NCBI RefSeq assembly: GCF_009712225.1
Contig: NZ_WASP01000007.1
Span: forward strand, 121,656 to 154,959
Source of the DNA: Desulfovibrio sp.
GTDB lineage: Bacteria; Desulfobacterota; Desulfovibrionia; Desulfovibrionales; Desulfovibrionaceae
Length of the DNA stretch: 33,304 bases
Direction: 5' to 3'
In this document: positions 1-7,453 of the stretch, piece after piece
Layout: the number at the start of each line of letters is the position of its first letter
Numbering within the stretch: the stretch's first letter is position 1
The notes under the pieces: model-generated
The model's database searches: none
What the model was told of the DNA's origin: nothing
The model's input: only the letters and a program-made list of their open reading frames with translations
Translations under genes and position numbers: made by a program

Positions 1-24
1 GGGGGGGGGGGGCCCCCCCCCCCC
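1..24. repeat. G12C12 palindrome at the contig edge
   Basis: Twelve G followed by twelve C form a perfect 24-base palindrome exactly at the first base of the window. Nothing in the adjoining sequence continues the pattern. Such a homopolymer pair at an edge is most simply an assembly or sequencing artefact rather than a biological element. Confidence 0.7.
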
Positions 25-52
25 GCCGCTTTGCATTGTGCAGCCGCCCCGG

Positions 53-970
53 CTAGGGCCGGGTCACCGAGGCAAAGCTGCGCTCGATACCCCGCGTGTA
101 ACGCACGCGTGAATGCCCAAACAGCACCACCAGCCCCTCACGGCTTTTGCAGCGGATGCCGTGCCGCTGCCGAAAACGCGCGGCGCTGCCGCCCCACTGT
201 ATAAGCGGATGCATGGAGCCGATCATGCAGGTTCCAAGGCCCAGCGCCTCGCCCGCCAGCATGGCCAGGGTGGCGGCCACCACCGGGTCGGCGGGGTCGG
301 CCAAGGGCGAGGCGTAAAAATACATGAGCAGGGGCGCATCGTAGGTAACAATGTTTGTTCCCTCATCCATGGAGGCCGTAAAGGCCGCCAGCGCCGGCCG
401 CACAAAATTGCTGAAAAGCTCGTGGTTGGCCCTGCCCCAGAAGGGGCGCATCAGGGTGAGAAACCATGGAGCGGTGAGCCAGCGCAGGGTTTTGAGGTGC
501 TCGCAAAAATCACGGGTAAATCCCCTGCTCTTTTCAATGCTGTCCAGCACAAGCACGTTGACGTCCGAGGGCGGCACTCCCGTGGGCGCGGTACGCGCCG
601 CGTCAAGAATTGCCTGCACCTGCTCCTGCGGCACCGGGTCTGGCAAAAATTCGCGCACGCTTCTGCGCCTGTGCAACAGGGCCTGCAGGCTGACAAAATC
701 AGCGGCGCGGTTCTGGGGCGGCAGCAAAAACATATCTTGCGGCGCAAGGCTGCGCCCGCGCACACTTATGGCTCCCGCAGGGCAAACAGCCATGCAGTGG
801 CCGCAGCCCACACAGCCAAAAAGAGACTGCGGCGCAAGACAGGCCTTGCCCTCGCAGAGCCGCAGATTAAAGTCCTTGCACACGGTTACGCACAGGCCGC
901 AGCCCGTGCACAGGGCGCTTTCTATGCTGACCGTTGCCGCCTCTTGCGTGCGCGATGTGGGAATGGCCAT
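53..970 (-). CDS. Ferredoxin-nitroreductase family protein
   Basis: A 305-residue cytoplasmic redox protein. The N-terminus carries two [4Fe-4S] ferredoxin motifs: Cys21, Cys24, Cys27, Cys31 and Cys53, Cys56, Cys59, Cys63, the second followed by Pro. From about residue 95 to the end is a nitroreductase fold, with an R-R-S-V-R-E-F segment typical of the FMN-binding start of the family and a G-L-G-T-C segment near residue 255. Such fusions take electrons to FMN and reduce nitro compounds, quinones or unknown physiological acceptors; they are common in anaerobes. The ATG at 970 is chosen because AAGGGGGG lies just upstream; a TTG 15 codons earlier lacks such support. The gene is divergent from fliR, with 142 bases between the starts. 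The true substrate cannot be read from sequence. Confidence 0.9.
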   Translation of the reverse strand: MAIPTSRTQEAATVSIESALCTGCGLCVTVCKDFNLRLCEGKACLAPQSLFGCVGCGHCMAVCPAGAISVRGRSLAPQDMFLLPPQNRAADFVSLQALLHRRRSVREFLPDPVPQEQVQAILDAARTAPTGVPPSDVNVLVLDSIEKSRGFTRDFCEHLKTLRWLTAPWFLTLMRPFWGRANHELFSNFVRPALAAFTASMDEGTNIVTYDAPLLMYFYASPLADPADPVVAATLAMLAGEALGLGTCMIGSMHPLIQWGGSAARFRQRHGIRCKSREGLVVLFGHSRVRYTRGIERSFASVTRP

Positions 971-1085
971 GCCGCCCCCCTTGTAGATAGTGCGGAAAGG
1001 ATGTGCTATCTCCAAATTCAGTCAGGTCCACGCCAACTATTCCAGAATGTTGTGGGCCCGGATCGTCACGCCCCTGACAATAACA

Positions 1086-1101
1086 TGGCAACCTTTTTGC
1101 A
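1086..1101 (+). promoter_or_regulatory. Sigma-54-type promoter upstream of fliR
   Basis: The 16 bases TGGCAACCTTTTTGCA match the sigma-54 pattern TGGCACRNNNNTTGCW in both invariant doublets (GG at 1087-1088, GC at 1099-1100) with exact spacing. The C and R positions deviate. Sigma-54 control of flagellar genes is common in many bacteria. The predicted transcript start falls about base 1112, directly at the chosen fliR ATG. Confidence 0.6.
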
Positions 1102-1112
1102 AATCTGCCCCT

Positions 1113-1904
1113 ATGGACGTTTTCAGCTATAATCCGGCCAGCGTACTCAGCCTGCTGCTCACCATGATGCGCGTGAGTATCGTCATGTTTATGCTGCCCG
1201 TTTTTTCTACCAACAACATCCCCATGCAGGTCAAGGGGGCCATAACCATCGTCTTTTGCCTTGGTGTGTGGCCGCATCTTGCCCTGAACGGCGCCGCCAT
1301 GCCAGCACATCCTTTTGATGTGGCCATAATGATGCTTGGCGAAGCGGTGCTTGGGCTGGTGCTGGGAATGGCTGTCAATTTTCTGTTCATGGGCATTCAG
1401 GCGGGCGGCGAACTGCTGGGCTTTCAGATGGGTTTTACCATGATCAATATCGCAGACCCGCTCTCCGGCAACCAGACCGGCGCAACGGCCTTTTTTCTGT
1501 GGATGGTGTCCCTGCTGGTTTTTCTGGGGCTGGACGGGCATCTGTACATGATAAAAGGCTTTGTTGCCTCGTTTGACCTTGTGCCGCCGGGCCAGCTTTT
1601 TATTGGTTCCATCGTGCTGCGGCAAATAATGTACCTGGCATCGCAGATGTTTGTGCTGGCCCTGCAGATTGCCGCGCCGGTCATGGTGGCGCTGTTTCTG
1701 GTCGAAGTTTCGCTGGGTCTCATGGCGCGTACATCGCCGCAGATACCCATTATGGAATTTGGCTTTCCCATCAAGATTGTTGTGGGGTTTTTCTTTCTGG
1801 GGCTGCTCATGGTCATTATGTCCGACCGCATCGCCTCCTTTGTGCAGGGGCTCGACGGCCTGTTTGGCAACCTGTTGCGCGCCATGAGCCCCATGTACCA
1901 GTAA
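1113..1904 (+). CDS. fliR: Flagellar biosynthesis protein FliR
   Basis: A 263-residue polytopic inner-membrane protein of the FliR family, a component of the flagellar type III export gate with FliP and FliQ. About six hydrophobic segments are visible. Family-like features include the glycine-rich G-x-Q-A-G-G-E-L stretch around residues 96-103, the M-x-x-x-x-D-P segment shortly after it, and the A-P-V-M-V-A region near residue 188. Length is normal for the family. The ATG at 1113 fits the usual FliR N-terminus. No Shine-Dalgarno sequence precedes it, and a sigma-54-like promoter ends 12 bases upstream, so a leaderless message is possible. A longer in-frame reading from near 990 would run through that promoter. 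No other flagellar gene is in the window; a glycan cluster follows after 30 bases. Confidence 0.92.
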   Translation: MDVFSYNPASVLSLLLTMMRVSIVMFMLPVFSTNNIPMQVKGAITIVFCLGVWPHLALNGAAMPAHPFDVAIMMLGEAVLGLVLGMAVNFLFMGIQAGGELLGFQMGFTMINIADPLSGNQTGATAFFLWMVSLLVFLGLDGHLYMIKGFVASFDLVPPGQLFIGSIVLRQIMYLASQMFVLALQIAAPVMVALFLVEVSLGLMARTSPQIPIMEFGFPIKIVVGFFFLGLLMVIMSDRIASFVQGLDGLFGNLLRAMSPMYQ

Positions 1905-1934
1905 CGTTGACGCTGTAGCATCAGGGCACACCAC

Positions 1935-3002
1935 GTGAAAACAGTTGGCACCACAAACCACAGTCTGCAGGCAGCCGATCTGGAATCCTGCGTGCTTCGC
2001 CTTGGCAGCCGCCTTGAGCCACTGCGTGGAGCCGCAGTGTTTCTGACTGGCTGCACGGGCTTTATCGGCAAATGGCTTGTGGAAACCCTGCTCTGCGCCA
2101 ACGACCTGCTGGGCTTGAACTGCCACCTGCACCTGCTGACACGGTCACCTCAAAAATTTTTTCAGTCAATGCCGCATGTTGCTGACAGGGACGACCTTGC
2201 GACCGTTGCCGGAAGCCTGCTGGACGCGCCGGAATCGGTCTTTCCCGCAATGGACTATGTGGTGCATGGGGCCAATCTGGTGGTTTTGCCAACGCAGGAA
2301 TGGGCCGCAGACCACTGCCGTCTGGCAACGCTGGGCACAGAGCGCCTGTTCCGTCTGGCGGCCAGCCGGGGCTGCCGCGCGGCCCTGCTGCTTTCGTCCG
2401 GTGCGGTTTACGGCACACAGGCCCTAGCACAGTCGCCCCCTTTTGCTGAAGAACCACAGCCCCTCACCGAGCGCATTCACGAATCTGTGCTGTACGGCGA
2501 AACCAAACGGTTCACGGAACTTTTTGCCGTGGCATTGGGCCAGCAGTGCAACATACGCGTGTCCGTGGCCCGCTGCTTTGCCTTTTGCGGCGGGCACCTG
2601 CCCCTGAACAGCCCGCACGCTCTGATCAGTTTTATCAAGGATGCCTGCGCAGGGCGCGAAATCTGCATCCGGGGCGATGGCCTGGCCCAACGCTCGTACA
2701 TGTACGGCAGTGACATGGCAGAATGGCTGCTGGCAATGCTCGTTCACGGCCCGCACGGGCAGGCCCTCAATGTGGGCAGCGAGCAGGCTGTTTCCATTGG
2801 GGATTTGGCGCAACTTGTACAAAAATTGCATGGTGGCGGCAGGGTGCGGATACTCAACGAAACAGTGTCGGCCAACGCACCTTCCGTCTATTTGCCAGAT
2901 ACGAAGCTGACACGCGCTACGCTACGCGTGAAAGAAACGGTTTCCCTTGAACAGGGCTTGGCAAACACACTGGAATGGTTCAACAATAGTGATCAGGCCT
3001 GA
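1935..3002 (+). CDS. NAD-dependent epimerase/dehydratase (extended SDR)
   Basis: A 355-residue extended short-chain dehydrogenase of the kind that acts on nucleotide sugars. The Rossmann motif G-C-T-G-F-I-G lies at residues 39-45, Ser154-Ser155 are placed as in the catalytic site, and the Y-x-x-x-K pair is Tyr187 and Lys191. The C-terminal half, with its R-G-D-G-x-x-x-R-S-Y-M-Y segment, matches the sugar-nucleotide binding part of the family. About 30 residues precede the Rossmann fold. The start is a GTG at 1935 with only a weak AGG upstream, 30 bases after fliR. It may be an epimerase, a dehydratase or a side-chain reductase of the YerF kind. The last is attractive given the ThDP enzyme and the CDP-sugar genes downstream, but the sequence alone does not decide. 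Confidence 0.85.
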   Translation: MKTVGTTNHSLQAADLESCVLRLGSRLEPLRGAAVFLTGCTGFIGKWLVETLLCANDLLGLNCHLHLLTRSPQKFFQSMPHVADRDDLATVAGSLLDAPESVFPAMDYVVHGANLVVLPTQEWAADHCRLATLGTERLFRLAASRGCRAALLLSSGAVYGTQALAQSPPFAEEPQPLTERIHESVLYGETKRFTELFAVALGQQCNIRVSVARCFAFCGGHLPLNSPHALISFIKDACAGREICIRGDGLAQRSYMYGSDMAEWLLAMLVHGPHGQALNVGSEQAVSIGDLAQLVQKLHGGGRVRILNETVSANAPSVYLPDTKLTRATLRVKETVSLEQGLANTLEWFNNSDQA

Positions 3003-3043
3003 GGGACAGGCACGCAAGGCCACATCTGAAGGCAGGAGAAACA

Positions 3044-4192
3044 ATGAACAGCCAGAAACAGCAGATACTTGATCTTGTCCACAGCCGCTTTGACGAAGCA
3101 AAGGCTTACAGCTTCAGCTTTGTCAATTATATAAAAGAGTTTTGCCGTGGCAGAAAACTGTGCCTTTTTGGGGCTGGCGGCATTGGCCTTTCTACCTACT
3201 ACCGGCTCAAGGGCAAGGGACTGCAGGTAGCGCTGTTTTGCGACAACAAACCGCAGAAAATCAACACCGAGATTGTTGACGGCATTCGCTGCGTCAGCGC
3301 CGACGAACTGCTGGCAAGCCACAAGGATTGCTGCATTATCATTACTGTTGGCCAGGGTCGCGAAATCATGCAGCAGCTCTGCGCAGGCGGCAGAGCCGAT
3401 GCCATACACTGCGCAGCGCCCACCATTGCCTACTACGGCGAGGTGCTCAACAGCATTTCCAAAGAAGCCCTGTACCGCAATGTGCAGAACCTGCTTGCCG
3501 TGGTGGATGACGAAAAAAGCCTGCGCATCGTGCACCGCACCCTTGCCCATGCCCTCATGGCAATGGAAGGGCAAACCACAGGCTTTGAGTACGACGACAT
3601 CTATTCCCCGAACCAGTACCTGCCCGACGACATCCCTGTGCTGCGCGATCAGGCCACATATGTGGACTGCGGGGCCTACGATGGCGACACACTGCGCTAC
3701 ATGTTTGACCGCCCCGAAGGCCGCAGACTTGCCCGGTATTACTGCTACGAGCTCGACAGCACCAACTACGCGCGCCTTACTGCCAGTCTCGAAGCCCTGC
3801 CCGACGACCTGCGGCACAAGGTGGTGCTGAAAAATTTTGGTGTGGGCGAAAAAGCCGAACAGATCAAGTACGACCCCACCGGGTCAGATACCTTTGCCAG
3901 CGCATCCGGTCTTTGCACCGGCAATCTGGTGGCGCTGGACGAAGACCTGCGCGATGTGGCCGTGGGCTGCATCAAGATGGATATCGAAGGTGCGGAGCCG
4001 TACGCCCTGCGCGGGGCCTCGCATCTCATTCAGCGTCACAGGCCCTCGCTGGCCATATGCACCTACCATTCCCTCGAACACCTGTGGGAATTGCCACTCT
4101 ACATCCATGACCTTGTACCGGAGTATACCATCCGGTTCAGGCACCATACCCGAAGCATGTTTGAAACCGTGTGCTACGCCACGGTGGAGTAA
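3044..4192 (+). CDS. FkbM-family methyltransferase with N-terminal Rossmann domain
   Basis: A 382-residue cytoplasmic protein of two parts. Residues about 37-115 form a nucleotide-binding unit starting with L-F-G-A-G-G-I-G at 41-48. The FkbM-type SAM-dependent methyltransferase begins near residue 205 with Y-V-D-C-G-A-Y-D-G-D-T and continues to K-M-D-I-E-G-A-E-P near residue 311, the two hallmark motifs of the family. FkbM enzymes usually O-methylate sugars or polyketides, and many occur in polysaccharide loci. A strong AGGAGA precedes the ATG. The next gene starts three bases after the stop, so the two are translated from one message. The target hydroxyl is unknown. Confidence 0.88.
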   Translation: MNSQKQQILDLVHSRFDEAKAYSFSFVNYIKEFCRGRKLCLFGAGGIGLSTYYRLKGKGLQVALFCDNKPQKINTEIVDGIRCVSADELLASHKDCCIIITVGQGREIMQQLCAGGRADAIHCAAPTIAYYGEVLNSISKEALYRNVQNLLAVVDDEKSLRIVHRTLAHALMAMEGQTTGFEYDDIYSPNQYLPDDIPVLRDQATYVDCGAYDGDTLRYMFDRPEGRRLARYYCYELDSTNYARLTASLEALPDDLRHKVVLKNFGVGEKAEQIKYDPTGSDTFASASGLCTGNLVALDEDLRDVAVGCIKMDIEGAEPYALRGASHLIQRHRPSLAICTYHSLEHLWELPLYIHDLVPEYTIRFRHHTRSMFETVCYATVE

Positions 4193-4195
4193 GCC

Positions 4196-5257
4196 ATGAG
4201 CACAGCAGCAAAAAAGCAGATTGAAATGGAGCGCAGGGCCAAGCTCATGCGTGAAAAGCCCTATGTGATGGAAAAGATCTTTAAATACCCCGAGCTGCGC
4301 GCTCAGGGCAAAAGCACTGCCATCATTGATTTTTGCTACGACTACAAGTGCAACATGAACTGCACCCACTGCTGCAACCTGAGCTTTGCCAAAAAGGAAC
4401 GGCAGCTCGGCATTGCCGACGTGCACGATTTTTTTGAGCAGGCCGACGCGCTGGGGCTGGCGCAGTGCTGCATTTCGGGAGGCGAACCCCTGTTCTTTGA
4501 CGATCTCGACGACGTGGTCAAAGCCGTTAACCCCGAAAAATTCCATATTGCCATGAGCACCAACGGGTTGCTGCTCAACCGCGACATGGCCCACCACCTC
4601 AAGGCCATTGGCGTGGACAAGGTCAAGATCAGCGTGGACAGCATAGACGCCAACGAATACGCCAAAACGCGCCGTCAGGGCAAAACCCTGAGCACCGCCA
4701 TTGACGCCCTGTTCCATGCCAAGGAAGCGGGCCTGCAGGCCGTGGTGCAAACCGTTATCGCCCACCAGAACGCCCAGACGGAGCAGACCCGCAAGCTGGC
4801 GGCCTTTTGCCACGAAAACGGCTTCAACATGGATATCATCATTGCCCGCGCCATCGGCGCCTGGGAAGGCAAGGAGGAAATTCTCATCACGCCCGAAGAC
4901 AACAGGTTCTTTCGCCAGCTCAGCCTTGAATACCCCGAGGCCCACCGCGATACCTTTCCCACCTACGGCGAAACCGCGGGCACATGCGGCTGCGTGGACA
5001 AGGTGCTGCACCTGACCAGGTACGGCGACATACTGCCCTGCGTGTTCATCCACATTGCCATTGGCAATATCTTTGAAGAAAGCCTGGCAGACATCATCAA
5101 GCGGGGCAAATCCATACGGCATTTTGTCAATCCCGGCCCCCTGTGTCTTTCTGGCGAGCATCGGGGCTTTATCCGCAAATACATGTCGAAGTTCTACGGA
5201 AAACCCCTGCCCATACACTGGAGCGAGGCCTTCGATGCAGACGACTTCATCGCCTAG
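4196..5257 (+). CDS. Radical SAM protein in the glycan cluster
   Basis: A 353-residue radical SAM enzyme. The cluster motif C-x3-C-x2-C is Cys52, Cys56 and Cys59, and the G-G-E-P motif that binds the SAM amino group is near residue 100. The C-terminal quarter holds further cysteines (a T-C-G-C segment near 263, one near 282 and one near 316), suggesting a reduced SPASM-type auxiliary cluster. Such proteins can epimerise, dehydrogenate, methylate or otherwise modify peptides and sugars by radical chemistry. GGTGGAG lies upstream of the ATG, overlapping the end of the preceding gene. Its stop codon lies 23 bases inside the next gene. No substrate can be assigned; the location argues for a sugar or a glycosylated protein. 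Confidence 0.88.
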   Translation: MSTAAKKQIEMERRAKLMREKPYVMEKIFKYPELRAQGKSTAIIDFCYDYKCNMNCTHCCNLSFAKKERQLGIADVHDFFEQADALGLAQCCISGGEPLFFDDLDDVVKAVNPEKFHIAMSTNGLLLNRDMAHHLKAIGVDKVKISVDSIDANEYAKTRRQGKTLSTAIDALFHAKEAGLQAVVQTVIAHQNAQTEQTRKLAAFCHENGFNMDIIIARAIGAWEGKEEILITPEDNRFFRQLSLEYPEAHRDTFPTYGETAGTCGCVDKVLHLTRYGDILPCVFIHIAIGNIFEESLADIIKRGKSIRHFVNPGPLCLSGEHRGFIRKYMSKFYGKPLPIHWSEAFDADDFIA

Positions 5258-6362
5258 CTGCCGCCTGTGCGGTCGTGCGCTGCCGCCCCAGGCTTTGCTG
5301 CACTACAGCAACATGCCTGCGGCGGCCCAGCATCTGCCTGGGCCGGAAGACCTTGCCCACGACCACGGCATTGATCTGGTCATCAAGCAGTGCCCCGCAT
5401 GCGGGCTGGTGCAGCTCGACGCGGAGCCCGTGGCGTACTACCGCGAGGTTATCCGCGCATCGGGCGTTTCAGGCGAACTCAAGGACTTCTATACCCAACG
5501 GCTTGCGACCTTTGCCCAGCGCCACAACATTGGTGGCAAGGCCGTGCTTGAGGCTGGCTGCGGCGAGGGCACGTATCTGGAATGCATCAACAGGGCGGGC
5601 ATGCGCGGCTTTGGCGTGGAGGCTGGCACAAACAACCTGCGCCAGTGCGCCGAACGCGGCCTGCAGGTTACCGAAGGTTTTTTTGACAGGCAGCTCGACC
5701 TGCCCGGCGCGCCCTTTGCGGCATTTTTCATGTTCAATTTTCTGGAGCACGTACCCGATCCGCGTGGCTACCTGCTGCATCTGGCAGACCACCTGACCGA
5801 CGACGCCGTGGGGCTTGTGGAAGTTCCCAGCTTTTCCATGATGCAGCAGCAGGCCCTGTATACGGAGTTTATCGCCGACCACCTGTGTTACTACACGCCT
5901 GAAACGCTTGGCAGGCTGGTGGAGCTGTGCGGCTTTACCATGGTAGAGTGCGAAAATGTGCGCGGCGATTACGTGCTGGCCGCCACCCTGCGCAAAAGGC
6001 CACGCCTTGTGCTCGACGACAGCAACGTACAGCGCAACGCCGCCGCCATGGACAGCTTTATTGCGGCACACGGCAACCTCGCTGTGTGGGGGGCCGGGCA
6101 TCAGGCATTTACCCTGCTGGCCCTTTGCCGCAACCACGCGGGCGTCAGCTGCATCATTGATTCCGCCCCGTTCAAGCAAGGCCGGTTTGCACCCGTTACG
6201 CACATTCCCATTGTTTCCCCGGCCAGCATCGGGCAAAGGGGCATACAGAACATTCTTGTCATTGCAGGCAGCTACTCACAGGAGATTGCCACGCTGATCG
6301 GGCGGCAATACCCCGAAATACAGGCATTTCTACTCAATGACGACGGGAGTATAAGGGCGTGA
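5235..6362 (+). CDS. Zinc-finger class I SAM methyltransferase, sugar C-methyltransferase type
   Basis: A 375-residue protein with the three-part layout of NDP-hexose C-methyltransferases. The N-terminal zinc-binding domain has C-R-L-C-G (Cys9, Cys12) and C-P-A-C-G (Cys53, Cys56). The class I SAM domain follows with A-V-L-E-A-G-C-G-E-G at about 103-112 and F-N-F-L-E-H-V-P-D-P. A C-terminal Rossmann-like part contains W-G-A-G-H-Q-A near residue 285. Family members add a methyl branch to keto-sugar nucleotides. The ATG at 5235 has GGAG/GAGG upstream and lies inside the 3' end of the radical SAM gene; an in-frame reading starting further upstream would only overlap that gene. The stop overlaps the GTG start of the next gene. 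The length is slightly short for the family. Confidence 0.87.
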   Translation: MQTTSSPSCRLCGRALPPQALLHYSNMPAAAQHLPGPEDLAHDHGIDLVIKQCPACGLVQLDAEPVAYYREVIRASGVSGELKDFYTQRLATFAQRHNIGGKAVLEAGCGEGTYLECINRAGMRGFGVEAGTNNLRQCAERGLQVTEGFFDRQLDLPGAPFAAFFMFNFLEHVPDPRGYLLHLADHLTDDAVGLVEVPSFSMMQQQALYTEFIADHLCYYTPETLGRLVELCGFTMVECENVRGDYVLAATLRKRPRLVLDDSNVQRNAAAMDSFIAAHGNLAVWGAGHQAFTLLALCRNHAGVSCIIDSAPFKQGRFAPVTHIPIVSPASIGQRGIQNILVIAGSYSQEIATLIGRQYPEIQAFLLNDDGSIRA

Positions 6363-7363
6363 TTACAAAATACACCGCACTCAAGGAAACGCGGGTCAAC
6401 CTGCGTGAGGCCATACCGCTGCCCAAGCCTTTTACCCTGCTTCTTGAGCCCTCAAGCCTCTGCAATTTCAGCTGCAAGATGTGCTTTCAGAGCGCAGAGC
6501 ACCAGGGTAAATTCAAGGAAAAACGCGGGCTCATGCCCATGGATATTTTCGAAAAGGCCATTGCCGAGGCGCAGGCCTGGGCAAAACTGAAGGTGCTCAA
6601 ACTGTGTGTTTACGGTGAGCCGCTCACCAACCCCAATTTTTGCCGCATGCTGTCCATGGCCTGTGCGGCGGGCATTGCAGAAAGGGTGGAAACAACCACC
6701 AACGCATCCCTGCTCACGGCCGAAGTAGCCGAGGCCATGATCGCCGCAGGGCTCGACTACGTGCGGGTGTCCATTTACGGACACGATGAGGCAAGCCACG
6801 CAGCCACGGCGCGCACAAAAACCCCTTTGCAGAAAATATACAACAATTTAAAATTGTTGCAGAGCATGAAACGTGCCGCTAAAGTGGAACTCCCATTTGT
6901 GGCGGTCAAGATGCTTGATACCTTTGACCCGCAGCGCAACGGGGCCTTCAAGGCTGCCTTTGCAGACGTGGCGGACGAGCTCTACCTGGACCAGCCGCAC
7001 AACTGGGTTCAACCGGCAGAAGAATCGTTTATCGACAAGATCGTGCCCGAATCCTTTGCCGAAAACCGCACCGGCCAGTATGCCTGCCCCATGCCCTTTA
7101 CCACGCTGGCGGTACGTTCCAACGGCGATGTGGCTCCCTGTTGCATAGACTGGTACGGCTCAACAATCATTGGCAATATCAGGCAGCAGTCATTGCAAGA
7201 ACTGTGGAACAGCCCTGCGCATAAAAAGCTTATGTATTTGCAGCTGTCTGACAACAAAAACATGAACCCAAGCTGCGGCGGGTGCAACCTGCCCCAGAAC
7301 CCCCACTACACCAGAGACAATCTGGACGGCGTCGATCCCGGCATTGTGGGTACGTTTGAATAA
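6359..7363 (+). CDS. Radical SAM/SPASM domain protein
   Basis: A 334-residue radical SAM enzyme. The C-x3-C-x2-C motif is Cys35, Cys39 and Cys42, and Y-G-E-P takes the place of G-G-E-P near residue 85. The C-terminal SPASM region has C-P-M-P-F near 243, the V-A-P-C-C-I-D segment near 260 and C-G-G-C near 305-308, enough to bind an auxiliary iron-sulfur cluster. The start is GTG at 6359, overlapping the previous stop as GTGA, with GGGAG upstream. It is not a close copy of the other radical SAM gene in the cluster. SPASM proteins often modify peptides, but members in glycan loci also exist. The substrate is unknown. Confidence 0.88.
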   Translation: MITKYTALKETRVNLREAIPLPKPFTLLLEPSSLCNFSCKMCFQSAEHQGKFKEKRGLMPMDIFEKAIAEAQAWAKLKVLKLCVYGEPLTNPNFCRMLSMACAAGIAERVETTTNASLLTAEVAEAMIAAGLDYVRVSIYGHDEASHAATARTKTPLQKIYNNLKLLQSMKRAAKVELPFVAVKMLDTFDPQRNGAFKAAFADVADELYLDQPHNWVQPAEESFIDKIVPESFAENRTGQYACPMPFTTLAVRSNGDVAPCCIDWYGSTIIGNIRQQSLQELWNSPAHKKLMYLQLSDNKNMNPSCGGCNLPQNPHYTRDNLDGVDPGIVGTFE

Positions 7364-7453
7364 AGGGCCTGGCCCGGTTCGCGCTGCCCGCACAAACGGG
7401 CGGCATGGCGGCTGGCATGGCAATGGTATTCTCTGCACTGCGCGGGAGGCTGT

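Noticed and set aside
113..1132. A 339-codon plus-strand open frame at the left end
   Set aside because: It is antisense to the ferredoxin-nitroreductase and has no domain; both ferredoxin motifs are on the minus strand.
867..2132. A 421-codon open frame on the minus strand opposite fliR
   Set aside because: It is rich in His and Gln, has no recognisable domain, and lies opposite a clear FliR gene; it is a shadow frame.
7369..7384. Sigma-54-like TGGCCCGGTTCGCGCT before the glycosyltransferase fusion
   Set aside because: Only the GG and GC doublets match; such matches arise by chance in GC-rich DNA.
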